DNA of 8,851 nt, taken from the NCBI GenBank assembly GCA_015486895.1, contig WFQT01000015.1, positions 1-8,851 on the forward strand. The letters are read 5' to 3'. Below are positions 1-5,811 of this stretch, piece after piece. Position numbers and translations under genes: made by a program. A model generated the notes under the pieces. That model had not been told where the DNA came from. It saw only the letters and a program-made list of their open reading frames with translations, and did not search any database. The number at the start of each line of letters is the position of its first letter. Position 1 is the stretch's first letter. The stretch is from Anaerolineae bacterium (lineage in GTDB: Bacteria > Chloroflexota > Anaerolineae > JAADDB01).

Positions 1-22
1 CGGAGATGTGTATAAGAGACAG
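1..22. other. Residual Nextera (Tn5 mosaic end) sequencing adapter
   Basis: Bases 4-22 read AGATGTGTATAAGAGACAG, the exact 19-base Tn5 mosaic end used in Nextera/tagmentation libraries. The three bases before it (CGG) match the end of the standard read-2 adapter arm rather than the read-1 arm. This is library-construction sequence left at the contig end, not an integrated transposon. No transposase or second mosaic end is present, and the right edge of the window shows no adapter. Genomic sequence should be taken to start at about base 23. Confidence 0.97.
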
Positions 23-495
23 GAGATGGCACGAGCCCCTCCGCCGAGGCGCTGAATCGTCGGATGGAGAGTGTCGATTTTGGATAATAGCGTCGCTTCC
101 GCCTGCCGGATGCGCCGGATAGCAACATCCATGTCGGGAATATCCAGCAATTGTACCTGGGCAACCATCACCGGCTTACTGCTGCCGGTCGTAAAGCCAC
201 CGCCATCTCGAACTAACCGGGCCGCAAAACTCACCGCAGCCACTACCGAGGGCTCTTCGATGACCATGGGAATCAGGAAATCCCGGTCGTTGACGCGGAA
301 GTTTGTGGCGACGGCCAACGGAAGGGCGTACACGCCAATGACATTTTCGACCATTTTGTCGGCTGCAGGGACAGCCAGCGAATGTGAAAGTTGTTCCATC
401 TCGTCGGGGGTTAGGCCTGCCCAAGTCGCTACGAATTGCGCCCGCTCCGCCGGGGAACGTTTATAAAAACCAGGGATTCTCGAAGAATGTTCCAT
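23..495 (-). CDS. mvaA: Hydroxymethylglutaryl-CoA reductase, class II (partial, N-terminal 157 residues)
   Basis: This enzyme interconverts HMG-CoA and mevalonate with NAD(P)H. Translation of the minus strand from the ATG at 495 gives SRIPGFYKRSPAERAQF near the N terminus, then ENVIGVYALPLAVATNF (about residues 50-66), IPMVIEEPSVVAA (75-87), GGGFTTGSSKPVMVAQVQ (98-115) and LGGGAR (150-155). These follow the Pseudomonas mevalonii class II enzyme almost without gaps. Glu81 aligns with that enzyme's catalytic Glu83. The catalytic Lys, Asp and His lie further along and are lost at the contig edge; a full protein would be about 430 residues. GGAGG at 499-503 sits 3 nt before the ATG, a short spacing, but the N terminus fits the family. 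Class II enzymes are either biosynthetic (archaeal-like acquisitions, some bacteria) or degradative. The nearby isopentenyl phosphate kinase favours a biosynthetic role, which is inference. Confidence 0.93.
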
Positions 496-813
496 TTTCC
501 TCCAAACGTAACTGCCCAGCCGCCACTTGATAGAACGCTGATGATGCTGAAAGGCGCTGATTTCCGCCGCTAATTTCAATAGTGTTGTCTGGATCCATAG
601 CTGTCTGACAGAACCCACAGCTCTCAGCGAGAAGAAAAACGAAGAAATCTGCGTTCTATTCTACCCTTGCCTGAGCAAATACCTCCAAACAACAAAGTGC
701 GCCTGTCTATTCAAGAAAACAGGCGCCAGAAATCAAGATTTATGCTAACAAATCTGTGCTGCCAAAAACTATCAAATGGCACAAAGTAGAGGCGACCTAT
801 GGGTCGTCCCTAC
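496..813. other. Intergenic spacer between radical SAM and HMG-CoA reductase genes
   Basis: This 318-bp stretch separates the end of the radical SAM gene from the start of the HMG-CoA reductase gene, both on the minus strand. It holds one clear inverted repeat (699-726, listed separately). No convincing -35/-10 pair for the reductase gene was found on the minus strand, although one is expected between about 500 and 700. A 43-codon minus-strand reading frame (598-467) overlaps the reductase start but has no Shine-Dalgarno sequence. No RNA gene was recognised. Confidence 0.5.
699..726 (-). terminator. Inverted repeat, probable terminator of the radical SAM gene
   Basis: An 8-bp perfect stem (GCGCCTGT at 699-706 pairing with ACAGGCGC at 719-726) encloses a 12-nt loop. 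Read on the minus strand it lies about 90 nt after the radical SAM stop codon and is followed by the T-rich ACTTTGTTGTTT. The T tract is interrupted, so this is a weak or Rho-assisted terminator at best. It would separate the radical SAM gene from the downstream HMG-CoA reductase gene. Confidence 0.45.
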
Positions 814-2175
814 TCAATAGACAAATTCGCGGATATCGTAACGGGAGAACTGCGCCTGGACGCCGGCCTGCCGCAGTTGCCGGCGCATTATCGTTTCCTG
901 AACAAGCATATCGGCTCGGGAAAGCGGATGGACGCCCAAAACAACAGCTTCGGCCACGTATTCAGAGCCCTCATCCGGGACGAAAGGCGAGAAATAGACG
1001 ATATCTTGCTTGGTCAAAGGCATTTTCGCCAGAATCGCCACCGAGTCCTGCACGTGCCCCGACGCGAATCGATCTCCGCCAACGCCAGTCATCAGCACCA
1101 AACCGACCGGAATTCTACCGCTGTGCAAGCGCTGTACCGCTTTCACCACCGTGCTGGCATCATTCGGCTTGCGTAGCCAACGCAAAAGCGGATCATGGCC
1201 GCTCTCCAAGCCAATGTACACCCGCCGCAATCCTAATGTCGCTAAATCTGAATAATCGGCAGCGCTTTTGCGCAACACATCGCTGGCGGTGATAAAGGCA
1301 TAAATGCCGTTGAACCAGCTCTTCTGTTTCCTCTTGAATTGCAAGCGTTCCGCCCGGGTGAGGTTCGGCGACAAAATAGCAACTTGCTGGTTAAGATAGC
1401 TCAACATCTCCAGCAGCAGTTTTTGTCGTATAATCAAGGCGTCGGCGTCGGCTAGGAAAATGGACCTGCGCATAGCCAAGCCCCGCCCCAAGAACGATCG
1501 CACTGCTTGCACATGTTCTCGAAACTCGGCAGCCGTTTTAATGCGGAAAGGACGCCCTCGGTAAAAGGTACAAAAGGTACACCTGTTATATGAACACCCT
1601 TCCGTTGCCTGGAATACCACCGCTAAATACTGATCTGGCGGCATGATGGGCACTGGTTTGTAAACAGCGTAAAATCGTTCCCTCTCCGCCTCCAACTTCG
1701 ACCAGTCCCAGGAAAGGACACGTTGCAACCAGGGTTGAGCGACTTCCATGGGGAAATCGGCCGGCTGCCGCGCTGATGGGGCGAGAATTGCCTCGCCGAT
1801 CCCCCTCACATCCGAGAAAATCCGGGCGAAGAGGTGGCGCCGTTCGTTGTCGTCTAAAAACCGGCGGTTGCGCCCCTGGCCCGGACCGCCCGGCCATTTG
1901 ACCAAAACACGGTTGTCCAGCGCCCGGCGGTAAGTGAGCCCGTCTATCCAGGCGCCGTGGGGCCGTCCTTCGCCGTCAAAAGTGTAATTCGCTACGCTTT
2001 CCCGGCTCAGAGTCAACGTCCCGCCTTGCAGCGACAGATAATACTCCTGACCCTGTTCATCTTCGATGCGATATGCCAACATACCCTCCAAATTGGCTCG
2101 CGGATCACTGGATATCACAGATTTGAAAACGCCATGATGCGATGGCCTGCGCCGCCCTATAGCTCCTGAGTTCAT
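814..2175 (-). CDS. Radical SAM protein of unknown function
   Basis: A 453-residue protein whose iron-sulfur motif is in the centre: EGCSYNRCTFCTFYRGRPF at about residues 192-210. Cys194, Cys199 and Cys202 form CX4CX2C in place of the canonical CX3CX2C. A CX4CX2C spacing with a following aromatic pair is known in a subgroup of Elp3/YgiQ-type (COG1032-like) radical SAM proteins. GLRRVYIGLESGHDPLLRWL further along fits the barrel strand that contacts S-adenosylmethionine in that group. The first 180 residues carry no recognised domain and no B12-binding motif. Substrate and reaction are unknown. The start is uncertain: the ATG at 2175 has no good Shine-Dalgarno, and the conserved-looking part begins at Met32 (2082), where a GGAGGG lies too close (1 nt) to the ATG. 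It sits head to head with the tRNA-Val gene. The neighbouring mevalonate-type genes do not by themselves imply a role in isoprenoid metabolism. Confidence 0.88.
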   Translation of the reverse strand: MNSGAIGRRRPSHHGVFKSVISSDPRANLEGMLAYRIEDEQGQEYYLSLQGGTLTLSRESVANYTFDGEGRPHGAWIDGLTYRRALDNRVLVKWPGGPGQGRNRRFLDDNERRHLFARIFSDVRGIGEAILAPSARQPADFPMEVAQPWLQRVLSWDWSKLEAERERFYAVYKPVPIMPPDQYLAVVFQATEGCSYNRCTFCTFYRGRPFRIKTAAEFREHVQAVRSFLGRGLAMRRSIFLADADALIIRQKLLLEMLSYLNQQVAILSPNLTRAERLQFKRKQKSWFNGIYAFITASDVLRKSAADYSDLATLGLRRVYIGLESGHDPLLRWLRKPNDASTVVKAVQRLHSGRIPVGLVLMTGVGGDRFASGHVQDSVAILAKMPLTKQDIVYFSPFVPDEGSEYVAEAVVLGVHPLSRADMLVQETIMRRQLRQAGVQAQFSRYDIREFVY

Positions 2176-2263
2176 TCGGTTAGCTGGCCGCTACCTTATT
2201 TCATTACTCGTGGAGCCAGCATGGGCATTGGATCTACTCCATAAACAAACAGCACTCGTTTCT

Positions 2264-2292
2264 ATTATGGCAATATGGCCAATGCAAAGCAA
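2264..2292 (-). promoter_or_regulatory. Probable sigma70-type promoter of the radical SAM gene
   Basis: On the minus strand, TTGCTT (2292-2287) is separated by 17 nt from CATAAT (2269-2264). The -10 is preceded by TGC, an extended -10 arrangement. Transcription would start near 2257, leaving about 80 nt of leader before the ATG at 2175. The -35 lies only 1 nt from the -35 of the divergent tRNA promoter, so the two may compete for polymerase. Confidence 0.4.
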
Positions 2293-2293
2293 A

Positions 2294-2323
2294 TTGACAA
2301 CTGTGGCTTCTCTGGCGTATAAT
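2294..2323 (+). promoter_or_regulatory. Consensus sigma70-type promoter of tRNA-Val
   Basis: TTGACA (2294-2299) and TATAAT (2318-2323) are both perfect consensus hexamers with an 18-nt spacer. Transcription should begin around 2330, almost directly at the mature tRNA 5' end (2333), so the 5' leader would be very short. This is the strongest promoter visible in the window and is also the only evident promoter upstream of the dehydratase-subunit and kinase genes. Confidence 0.88.
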
Positions 2324-2332
2324 CGCCGACAG

Positions 2333-2406
2333 GGGCGAATAGCTCAGTTGGTTAGAGCGCTTCCCTTACAAGGAAGAGGTCACAGGTTCGAGTCCTGTTT
2401 CGCCCA
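2333..2406 (+). tRNA. tRNA-Val (anticodon TAC)
   Basis: A 74-nt cloverleaf can be folded by eye. The acceptor stem GGGCGAA (2333-2339) pairs with TTCGCCC (2399-2405), with discriminator A at 2406. The D arm contains AGCTCAGTTGGTTAGAGC. The anticodon stem CTTCC/GGAAG (2360-2364/2372-2376) encloses loop CTTACAA with anticodon TAC at 2367-2369. The T arm contains GGTTCGAGTCC. TAC reads valine codons GTA and, by wobble, GTG and others. The 3' CCA is not encoded (the bases after 2406 are CAA), so it must be added by CCA-adding enzyme. Confidence 0.97.
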
Positions 2407-2408
2407 CA

Positions 2409-2440
2409 AGAAGGCCACCGGATTTGGTGGCCTTTTCTCT
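2409..2440 (+). terminator. Strong intrinsic terminator after tRNA-Val
   Basis: AAGGCCACC (2411-2419) pairs perfectly with GGTGGCCTT (2426-2434) around a 6-nt loop. The stem can extend by an A-T and a G-T pair to 2409-2436, and it runs into TTTTCTCT. It begins 2 nt after the tRNA. Only about 20 nt separate it from the Shine-Dalgarno and start of the next gene, so any transcript of that gene from the tRNA promoter must read through it. Confidence 0.9.
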
Positions 2441-2463
2441 ACGATCCGAAGAGGAAAATGCGC

Positions 2464-2880
2464 ATGGAATGGACAATGCACGGCCGCATCATCAAGGGTG
2501 GGCAAGCTACCGGGGAAGCGTTAGTTTCCCCAGAACCTGTTGGCTTCTTAGGCGGCGTTGACTCGGAAACAGGGATTGTCATCGAGCCGGGCCATCCGCT
2601 GGAAGGGCGCTCTGTTGCTGGCAAAGTGCTTGTCTTCCCGCACGGCAAAGGCAGCACTGTTGGCTCTTACACTATCTTGCGCTTAGCCCGCCACGGCGTT
2701 GCCCCGGCAGCCATGCTCAACGCCGAGAGTGAAGCCATCGTTGCCGTTGGTGCCATAATTGCCGACATCCCCATGTTGGATAATGTGGCTATTGCCCAAA
2801 TTCAAGATGGCGACTTCATTGAAATTGATGGTGATAGCGTCCTGGTTCGCCGTCCGGAGCCACCGGCAAAAACATCATGA
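2464..2880 (+). CDS. DUF126 / aconitase-X small subunit; probable phosphomevalonate dehydratase small subunit
   Basis: A 138-residue swivelling-domain protein of the aconitase X family small subunit. Hallmarks are GFLGGVDSETGIVIEPGHPL (residues 28-47), GKVLVFPHGKGSTVGSY (53-69, with the conserved GSTVGSY serine loop) and VAVGAIIADIPMLD (93-106). In archaea such a subunit pairs with a large DUF521 subunit to dehydrate mevalonate 5-phosphate to trans-anhydromevalonate 5-phosphate. Other aconitase X enzymes act on hydroxyproline-derived substrates. The 4-bp overlap with isopentenyl phosphate kinase favours the mevalonate role (inference). No large subunit is in the window. The ATG at 2464 was chosen over 2458 because AGAGG (2450-2454) is 9 nt from the former and only 3 nt from the latter; 2476 is also possible and fits the family start well. 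The upstream terminator and lack of a dedicated promoter are noteworthy. Confidence 0.9.
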   Translation: MEWTMHGRIIKGGQATGEALVSPEPVGFLGGVDSETGIVIEPGHPLEGRSVAGKVLVFPHGKGSTVGSYTILRLARHGVAPAAMLNAESEAIVAVGAIIADIPMLDNVAIAQIQDGDFIEIDGDSVLVRRPEPPAKTS

Positions 2881-3698
2881 TCGCCAATGATGAACTCGTT
2901 TTCTTGAAATTAGGCGGTTCCCTTATCACCGATAAAACGAAGCCAGAGACAGTCCGCTTGGATATCTTGAACCGTTTGGCCTGGGAAATTGTCGCTGCCC
3001 TGAGCGAACGGCCGCACCTGCAGTTGCTCATTGGCCACGGCAGTGGCTCTTTCGGTCACGTTGCCGGTGCTCGTTACCGGGTGCGCCAGGGCGTACATGG
3101 CCGGGATGGATGGCATGGCTACGTCGCCACTGCCGCTGCAGCCGCCCGGTTGAACAGGATCGTAACCGATGTCCTCTGGGCAGCCGGCATTGATGTGATG
3201 CCTTTGCCTCCGTCCGCCTCGGCGCTCTGCCATGATGGCAAGTTGGTGCAGATGGCTTGGGAGCCGACAAGGCGTCTGTTGAGCGCCGGAGTGGTACCTG
3301 TTCTCTTCGGTGATGTTGCGCTTGATGATCGCCGCGGCGGCACTATTGTCTCCACTGAAGAAGTGTTCAGTTTTTTGGTGCCTATTCTTTCCCCCGGCAG
3401 GATTATCCTGGCCGGGGAAGTAGCTGGTGTTTTTTCCTCTGACCCCCACCGAGATCCGGCGGCAACGTTGATCCCGGTCATCACGCAAGAGATAGCGCCT
3501 CACATAGAAAAGATGCTGAGTGGCACGCGCGGCACCGACGTCACCGGTGGCATGGCAGCCAAAGTACAAGAAATGCTACACTTGGTCATAACATCTCCCC
3601 ACTTAAAGGTGCAAATCATCAGTGGCTTGGTGCCGGGTCGCGTGCAAGAAGCGCTCATAGGTGCCCCTGTGCCGGGCACCCTGATCCGCGCTAAGTAA
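2877..3698 (+). CDS. Isopentenyl phosphate kinase
   Basis: An amino-acid-kinase-fold enzyme that phosphorylates isopentenyl phosphate with ATP to give isopentenyl diphosphate, the last step of the alternative (archaeal-type) mevalonate routes. The 273-residue protein has the N-terminal phosphate-binding FLKLGGSLITDK (residues 9-20), then GHGSGSFGH (53-61), whose last His matches the catalytic His that distinguishes these kinases from relatives such as UMP or glutamate kinases. Near the C terminus it has GTDVTGGMAAKV, the conserved nucleotide-site loop. Length is at the upper end for the family. The ATG lies inside ATGA shared with the preceding stop codon, and no good Shine-Dalgarno stands before it, so translational coupling is likely. 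FomA-like antibiotic kinases are the nearest alternative, but the genomic partner argues against them. Confidence 0.93.
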   Translation: MIANDELVFLKLGGSLITDKTKPETVRLDILNRLAWEIVAALSERPHLQLLIGHGSGSFGHVAGARYRVRQGVHGRDGWHGYVATAAAAARLNRIVTDVLWAAGIDVMPLPPSASALCHDGKLVQMAWEPTRRLLSAGVVPVLFGDVALDDRRGGTIVSTEEVFSFLVPILSPGRIILAGEVAGVFSSDPHRDPAATLIPVITQEIAPHIEKMLSGTRGTDVTGGMAAKVQEMLHLVITSPHLKVQIISGLVPGRVQEALIGAPVPGTLIRAK

Positions 3699-3732
3699 GC
3701 TCCCCAGTTTAGCGGGGATACAAGGAGCAATA

Positions 3733-4680
3733 GTGTCCACTTCAAACCCAGGGCAACAAGAGATATCTTTGCCCCTTTCCACTTCGACCATCAATTGGGA
3801 AGGGTTGCCTTATTTATTCGCCGTTTATCTAATTTGGAGCAGCACTTACCTGGCCATTCGCTTTGGTGTGCGAGAAGGTTCCGGCTTCCCTCCTTTTACT
3901 TTAGGCTACTGGCGGCTCCTTTTAGCCGGAGCGGTGCTTTTGAGCTGGGCTGCTTTGAGCAAGACACGCCTGCGCCCCACCAGAGGAGAGTTGCTCACTG
4001 TCGCCGGCTCGGGCCTTTTGCTATGGTCAGGCGGTAATGGTTTGGTCTTGTGGGCAGAACAACGCGCCGATTCTAGCTACGCGGCGCTGATCATCGGCAT
4101 GACCCCTATTTGGGTCGCACTGATCGAGTCGCTGATAGATCGACAAATCCCTTCACGGCTGCTGGTGACCTCTTTGTTGCTGGGCGCAGCGGGCGTCGGG
4201 CTACTAAGCACACCCCGGTTAGTCCATGCTGCCTCGGCGGACGTGCTCTCGCTGATAGCGCTGTTGGGAGCATCCATCAACTGGGCCTTGGGCACCGTGT
4301 TACAACGCCGGAGGCCTGTACAGCTATCCCCCCGGGTCAGTTCGGCTTACCAGCATCTCTTTGGGGGCGTTGGCTTCCTACTGGTCGCACTTTTAATCGG
4401 CGAAGGCCTACCTCATCCCACCACGGAGGCGTGGCTCGCCTGGGGATACCTGGTCATAGCCGGCTCTGTGATTGCTTTCACTTCATTTGTGCAAGCATTG
4501 CGACTGCTGCCGGTCAACATCGTCATGACTTATGCCTATGTCAACCCCGTCTTGGCCATGTTCTTAGGCTGGATTATACTGCACGAGCCCCTCAACGCCT
4601 GGACTTTTAGCGGCAGTGCACTCATCTTGTTAGGCGTCGCCGGTGTTTTCCACAACCGGGCGAGGCAAAGGAAAACGTGA
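3733..4680 (+). CDS. EamA/DMT-family transporter, YedA-like
   Basis: A 315-residue inner-membrane protein of the drug/metabolite transporter superfamily with about ten hydrophobic segments in two EamA repeats (about residues 27-158 and 172-306). Recognisable elements are LIWSSTYLAIRFGV (33-46), GNGLVLWAEQ (101-110) and TYAYVNPVLAMFLGW near 266-280 followed by HEP. These resemble Escherichia coli YedA. The substrate cannot be told from sequence; family members mostly export amino acids, metabolites or drugs. The start is GTG at 3733, supported by AAGGAG (3722-3727) 5 nt upstream; the first 25 residues are polar. It follows isopentenyl phosphate kinase by 34 bp and may be co-transcribed with it, but a functional link is not evident. 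Confidence 0.92.
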   Translation: MSTSNPGQQEISLPLSTSTINWEGLPYLFAVYLIWSSTYLAIRFGVREGSGFPPFTLGYWRLLLAGAVLLSWAALSKTRLRPTRGELLTVAGSGLLLWSGGNGLVLWAEQRADSSYAALIIGMTPIWVALIESLIDRQIPSRLLVTSLLLGAAGVGLLSTPRLVHAASADVLSLIALLGASINWALGTVLQRRRPVQLSPRVSSAYQHLFGGVGFLLVALLIGEGLPHPTTEAWLAWGYLVIAGSVIAFTSFVQALRLLPVNIVMTYAYVNPVLAMFLGWIILHEPLNAWTFSGSALILLGVAGVFHNRARQRKT

Positions 4681-4712
4681 ACGGTTACGCCAATAGAAAG
4701 GGAAAATAATTC

Positions 4713-5588
4713 ATGCTCAAAGTCTTAGTTGCCGGTGCTACCGGCTACCTTGGTAAATTCGTGGTTCAGGAATTCAAACGCCAAGGCTACTGGGTTCGCG
4801 CCTTAGTGCGAAACCCTGCGAAACTTGCGCAAGTTGGCACTTTCCTGGAACCGGCAGTTAACAACGATATAGATGAAGTGTTTGTGGGTGAAGTCACCAA
4901 GCCGGAAACACTGCCCGGCCTATGCGACGATATTGACATCGTCTTTTCGTCCATTGGCATTACCCGGCAACGAGATAAAGTCAGCTTCATGGATGTCGAC
5001 TATCAGGGGAACAAGAATATTCTCGATATTGCTTTAGCTTCACCCGTTCAGAAGTTTATTTTCGTGTCAGTATATCAGGCCCATCTGTTCCAAAGCGAAA
5101 TCGTCAAAGCGCGCGAACTATTCGTAAAAGAGTTGATGTCTTCGGGACTCGATTACACAATTATCCGGCCAACCGGTTATTTCTCTGACATGAGCGAATT
5201 TCTGAAAATGGCCAGCTCCGGTCGTTTCTTTGTGATCGGCGGCGGGCAAAACCGAATGAACCCAATCCACGGCATGGACCTGGCTAAAGTTTGCGCCGAT
5301 GCCGTGAGAAGCAAAGAGCAAGAAATCCCTGTCGGCGGGCCAGATATTTACACCCAACTTGAAATCGCCGCTCTTGCCTTTTCCATCTTAGGCAAACCTG
5401 CGAAAATCAGCAGAATTCCGCTATGGTTAGCAAAACTGTTGGTAAGTGCGATGCACCCCTTGAGCAAACGATACTATGCATTAGCGTCATTTTTCTTTAC
5501 AGGGATGCAACTTGACATGGTAGCACCAAAAACAGGAACCCATACCTTGAAAGAGTATTATCGGGAGCTTTTGGACCGGGGTTTATAG
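4713..5588 (+). CDS. Atypical short-chain dehydrogenase/reductase, NmrA/Ycf39-like NAD(P)-binding protein
   Basis: A 291-residue Rossmann-fold protein. The N terminus has the dinucleotide motif VAGATGYLG (Gly8, Gly11, Gly14), and the segment YWVRALVRNPAKL after the second strand suggests NADP preference. Residues 147-157 read DYTIIRPTGYF, typical of the extended/atypical SDR group that includes Ycf39, divinyl-chlorophyllide reductase BciA and NmrA-like regulators. The classical YxxxK catalytic pair is not obvious, so it may be a redox sensor, an isomerase/reductase or a chaperone-like binder; no substrate is proposed. The C-terminal portion (about 220-291) contains a hydrophobic, helix-rich segment. 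A modest AAAGGGA (4697-4703) lies 9 nt before the ATG. It follows the transporter by 32 bp, is probably in the same transcript, and is the last gene before the ABC transporter promoter. Confidence 0.88.
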   Translation: MLKVLVAGATGYLGKFVVQEFKRQGYWVRALVRNPAKLAQVGTFLEPAVNNDIDEVFVGEVTKPETLPGLCDDIDIVFSSIGITRQRDKVSFMDVDYQGNKNILDIALASPVQKFIFVSVYQAHLFQSEIVKARELFVKELMSSGLDYTIIRPTGYFSDMSEFLKMASSGRFFVIGGGQNRMNPIHGMDLAKVCADAVRSKEQEIPVGGPDIYTQLEIAALAFSILGKPAKISRIPLWLAKLLVSAMHPLSKRYYALASFFFTGMQLDMVAPKTGTHTLKEYYRELLDRGL

Positions 5589-5616
5589 AGCCAAACTGAC
5601 GGCTGCATTGCTGTTG

Positions 5617-5644
5617 TTGACTTTTGATGGATTCGCCCTATAAT
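5617..5644 (+). promoter_or_regulatory. Sigma70-type promoter of the ABC transporter operon
   Basis: TTGACT (5617-5622) and TATAAT (5639-5644) are spaced by 16 nt, near consensus. The predicted start around 5651 gives a leader of about 160 nt before the solute-binding protein ATG at 5812. A second TTGACA at 5702-5707 has no -10 at a usable distance. Confidence 0.72.
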
Positions 5645-5650
5645 AAGATA

Positions 5651-5811
5651 TGTGTATGGGTGTTAAACCATAGTGCCGATTAATCTTTCGGCCGATGTAG
5701 TTTGACAAAGGGGGTGGTAAAGCTCCGGTAGGTAGTATGGAGGGGGAAAGGAGCGCCCCACTTGATGATGTTGGCAGTTTATTTCTATTCTCTACATTGA
5801 GGAGGAGAAAA
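5651..5811 (+). other. Long untranslated leader of the solute-binding protein gene
   Basis: About 160 nt of probable 5' leader. Two small stems can be drawn: TATGG/CCATA (5655-5659 with 5668-5672) and GCCGA/TCGGC (5675-5679 with 5688-5692). A purine-rich G tract follows (about 5709-5755). I recognise no known riboswitch class and see no long stem or terminator. It ends in the strong Shine-Dalgarno GGAGG (5801-5805), 6 nt before the ATG. Confidence 0.35.

Noticed and set aside
1..22. Tn5-type transposon end as a natural mobile element
   Set aside because: No transposase, partner end or target duplication; position at the extreme contig end and the CGG prefix fit a library adapter.
71..466. 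131-codon plus-strand reading frame at the left end, and an 82-codon minus-strand frame at 176-424
   Set aside because: Both overlap the HMG-CoA reductase gene in other frames; the reductase frame on the minus strand matches the family across its whole length, so these are shadows.
467..598. 43-codon minus-strand frame (starting at 598) that could be a leader peptide overlapping the HMG-CoA reductase start
   Set aside because: It has no Shine-Dalgarno sequence and a non-descript composition, and nothing suggests attenuation. A short open frame of this length is expected by chance.
756..1292. Plus-strand frames of 178 and 125 codons opposite the radical SAM gene
   Set aside because: Antisense to a clear radical SAM coding sequence, with low-complexity basic composition and no recognisable domain.
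3701..3718. Small stem TCCCC/GGGGA between isopentenyl phosphate kinase and the EamA transporter as a terminator
   Set aside because: Only 5 bp with an 8-nt loop and no T run after it; the transporter start follows within 15 nt with its own Shine-Dalgarno sequence.
5702..5738. Second promoter with TTGACA at 5702-5707 ahead of the binding-protein gene
   Set aside because: The nearest -10-like hexamer (TAGTAT, 5733-5738) is 25 nt away, outside the usable range.
5737..5811. Upstream ATG extending the binding protein by 25 residues
   Set aside because: It would place charged residues before the lipoprotein signal peptide and ignores the GGAGG perfectly spaced before the ATG at 5812.
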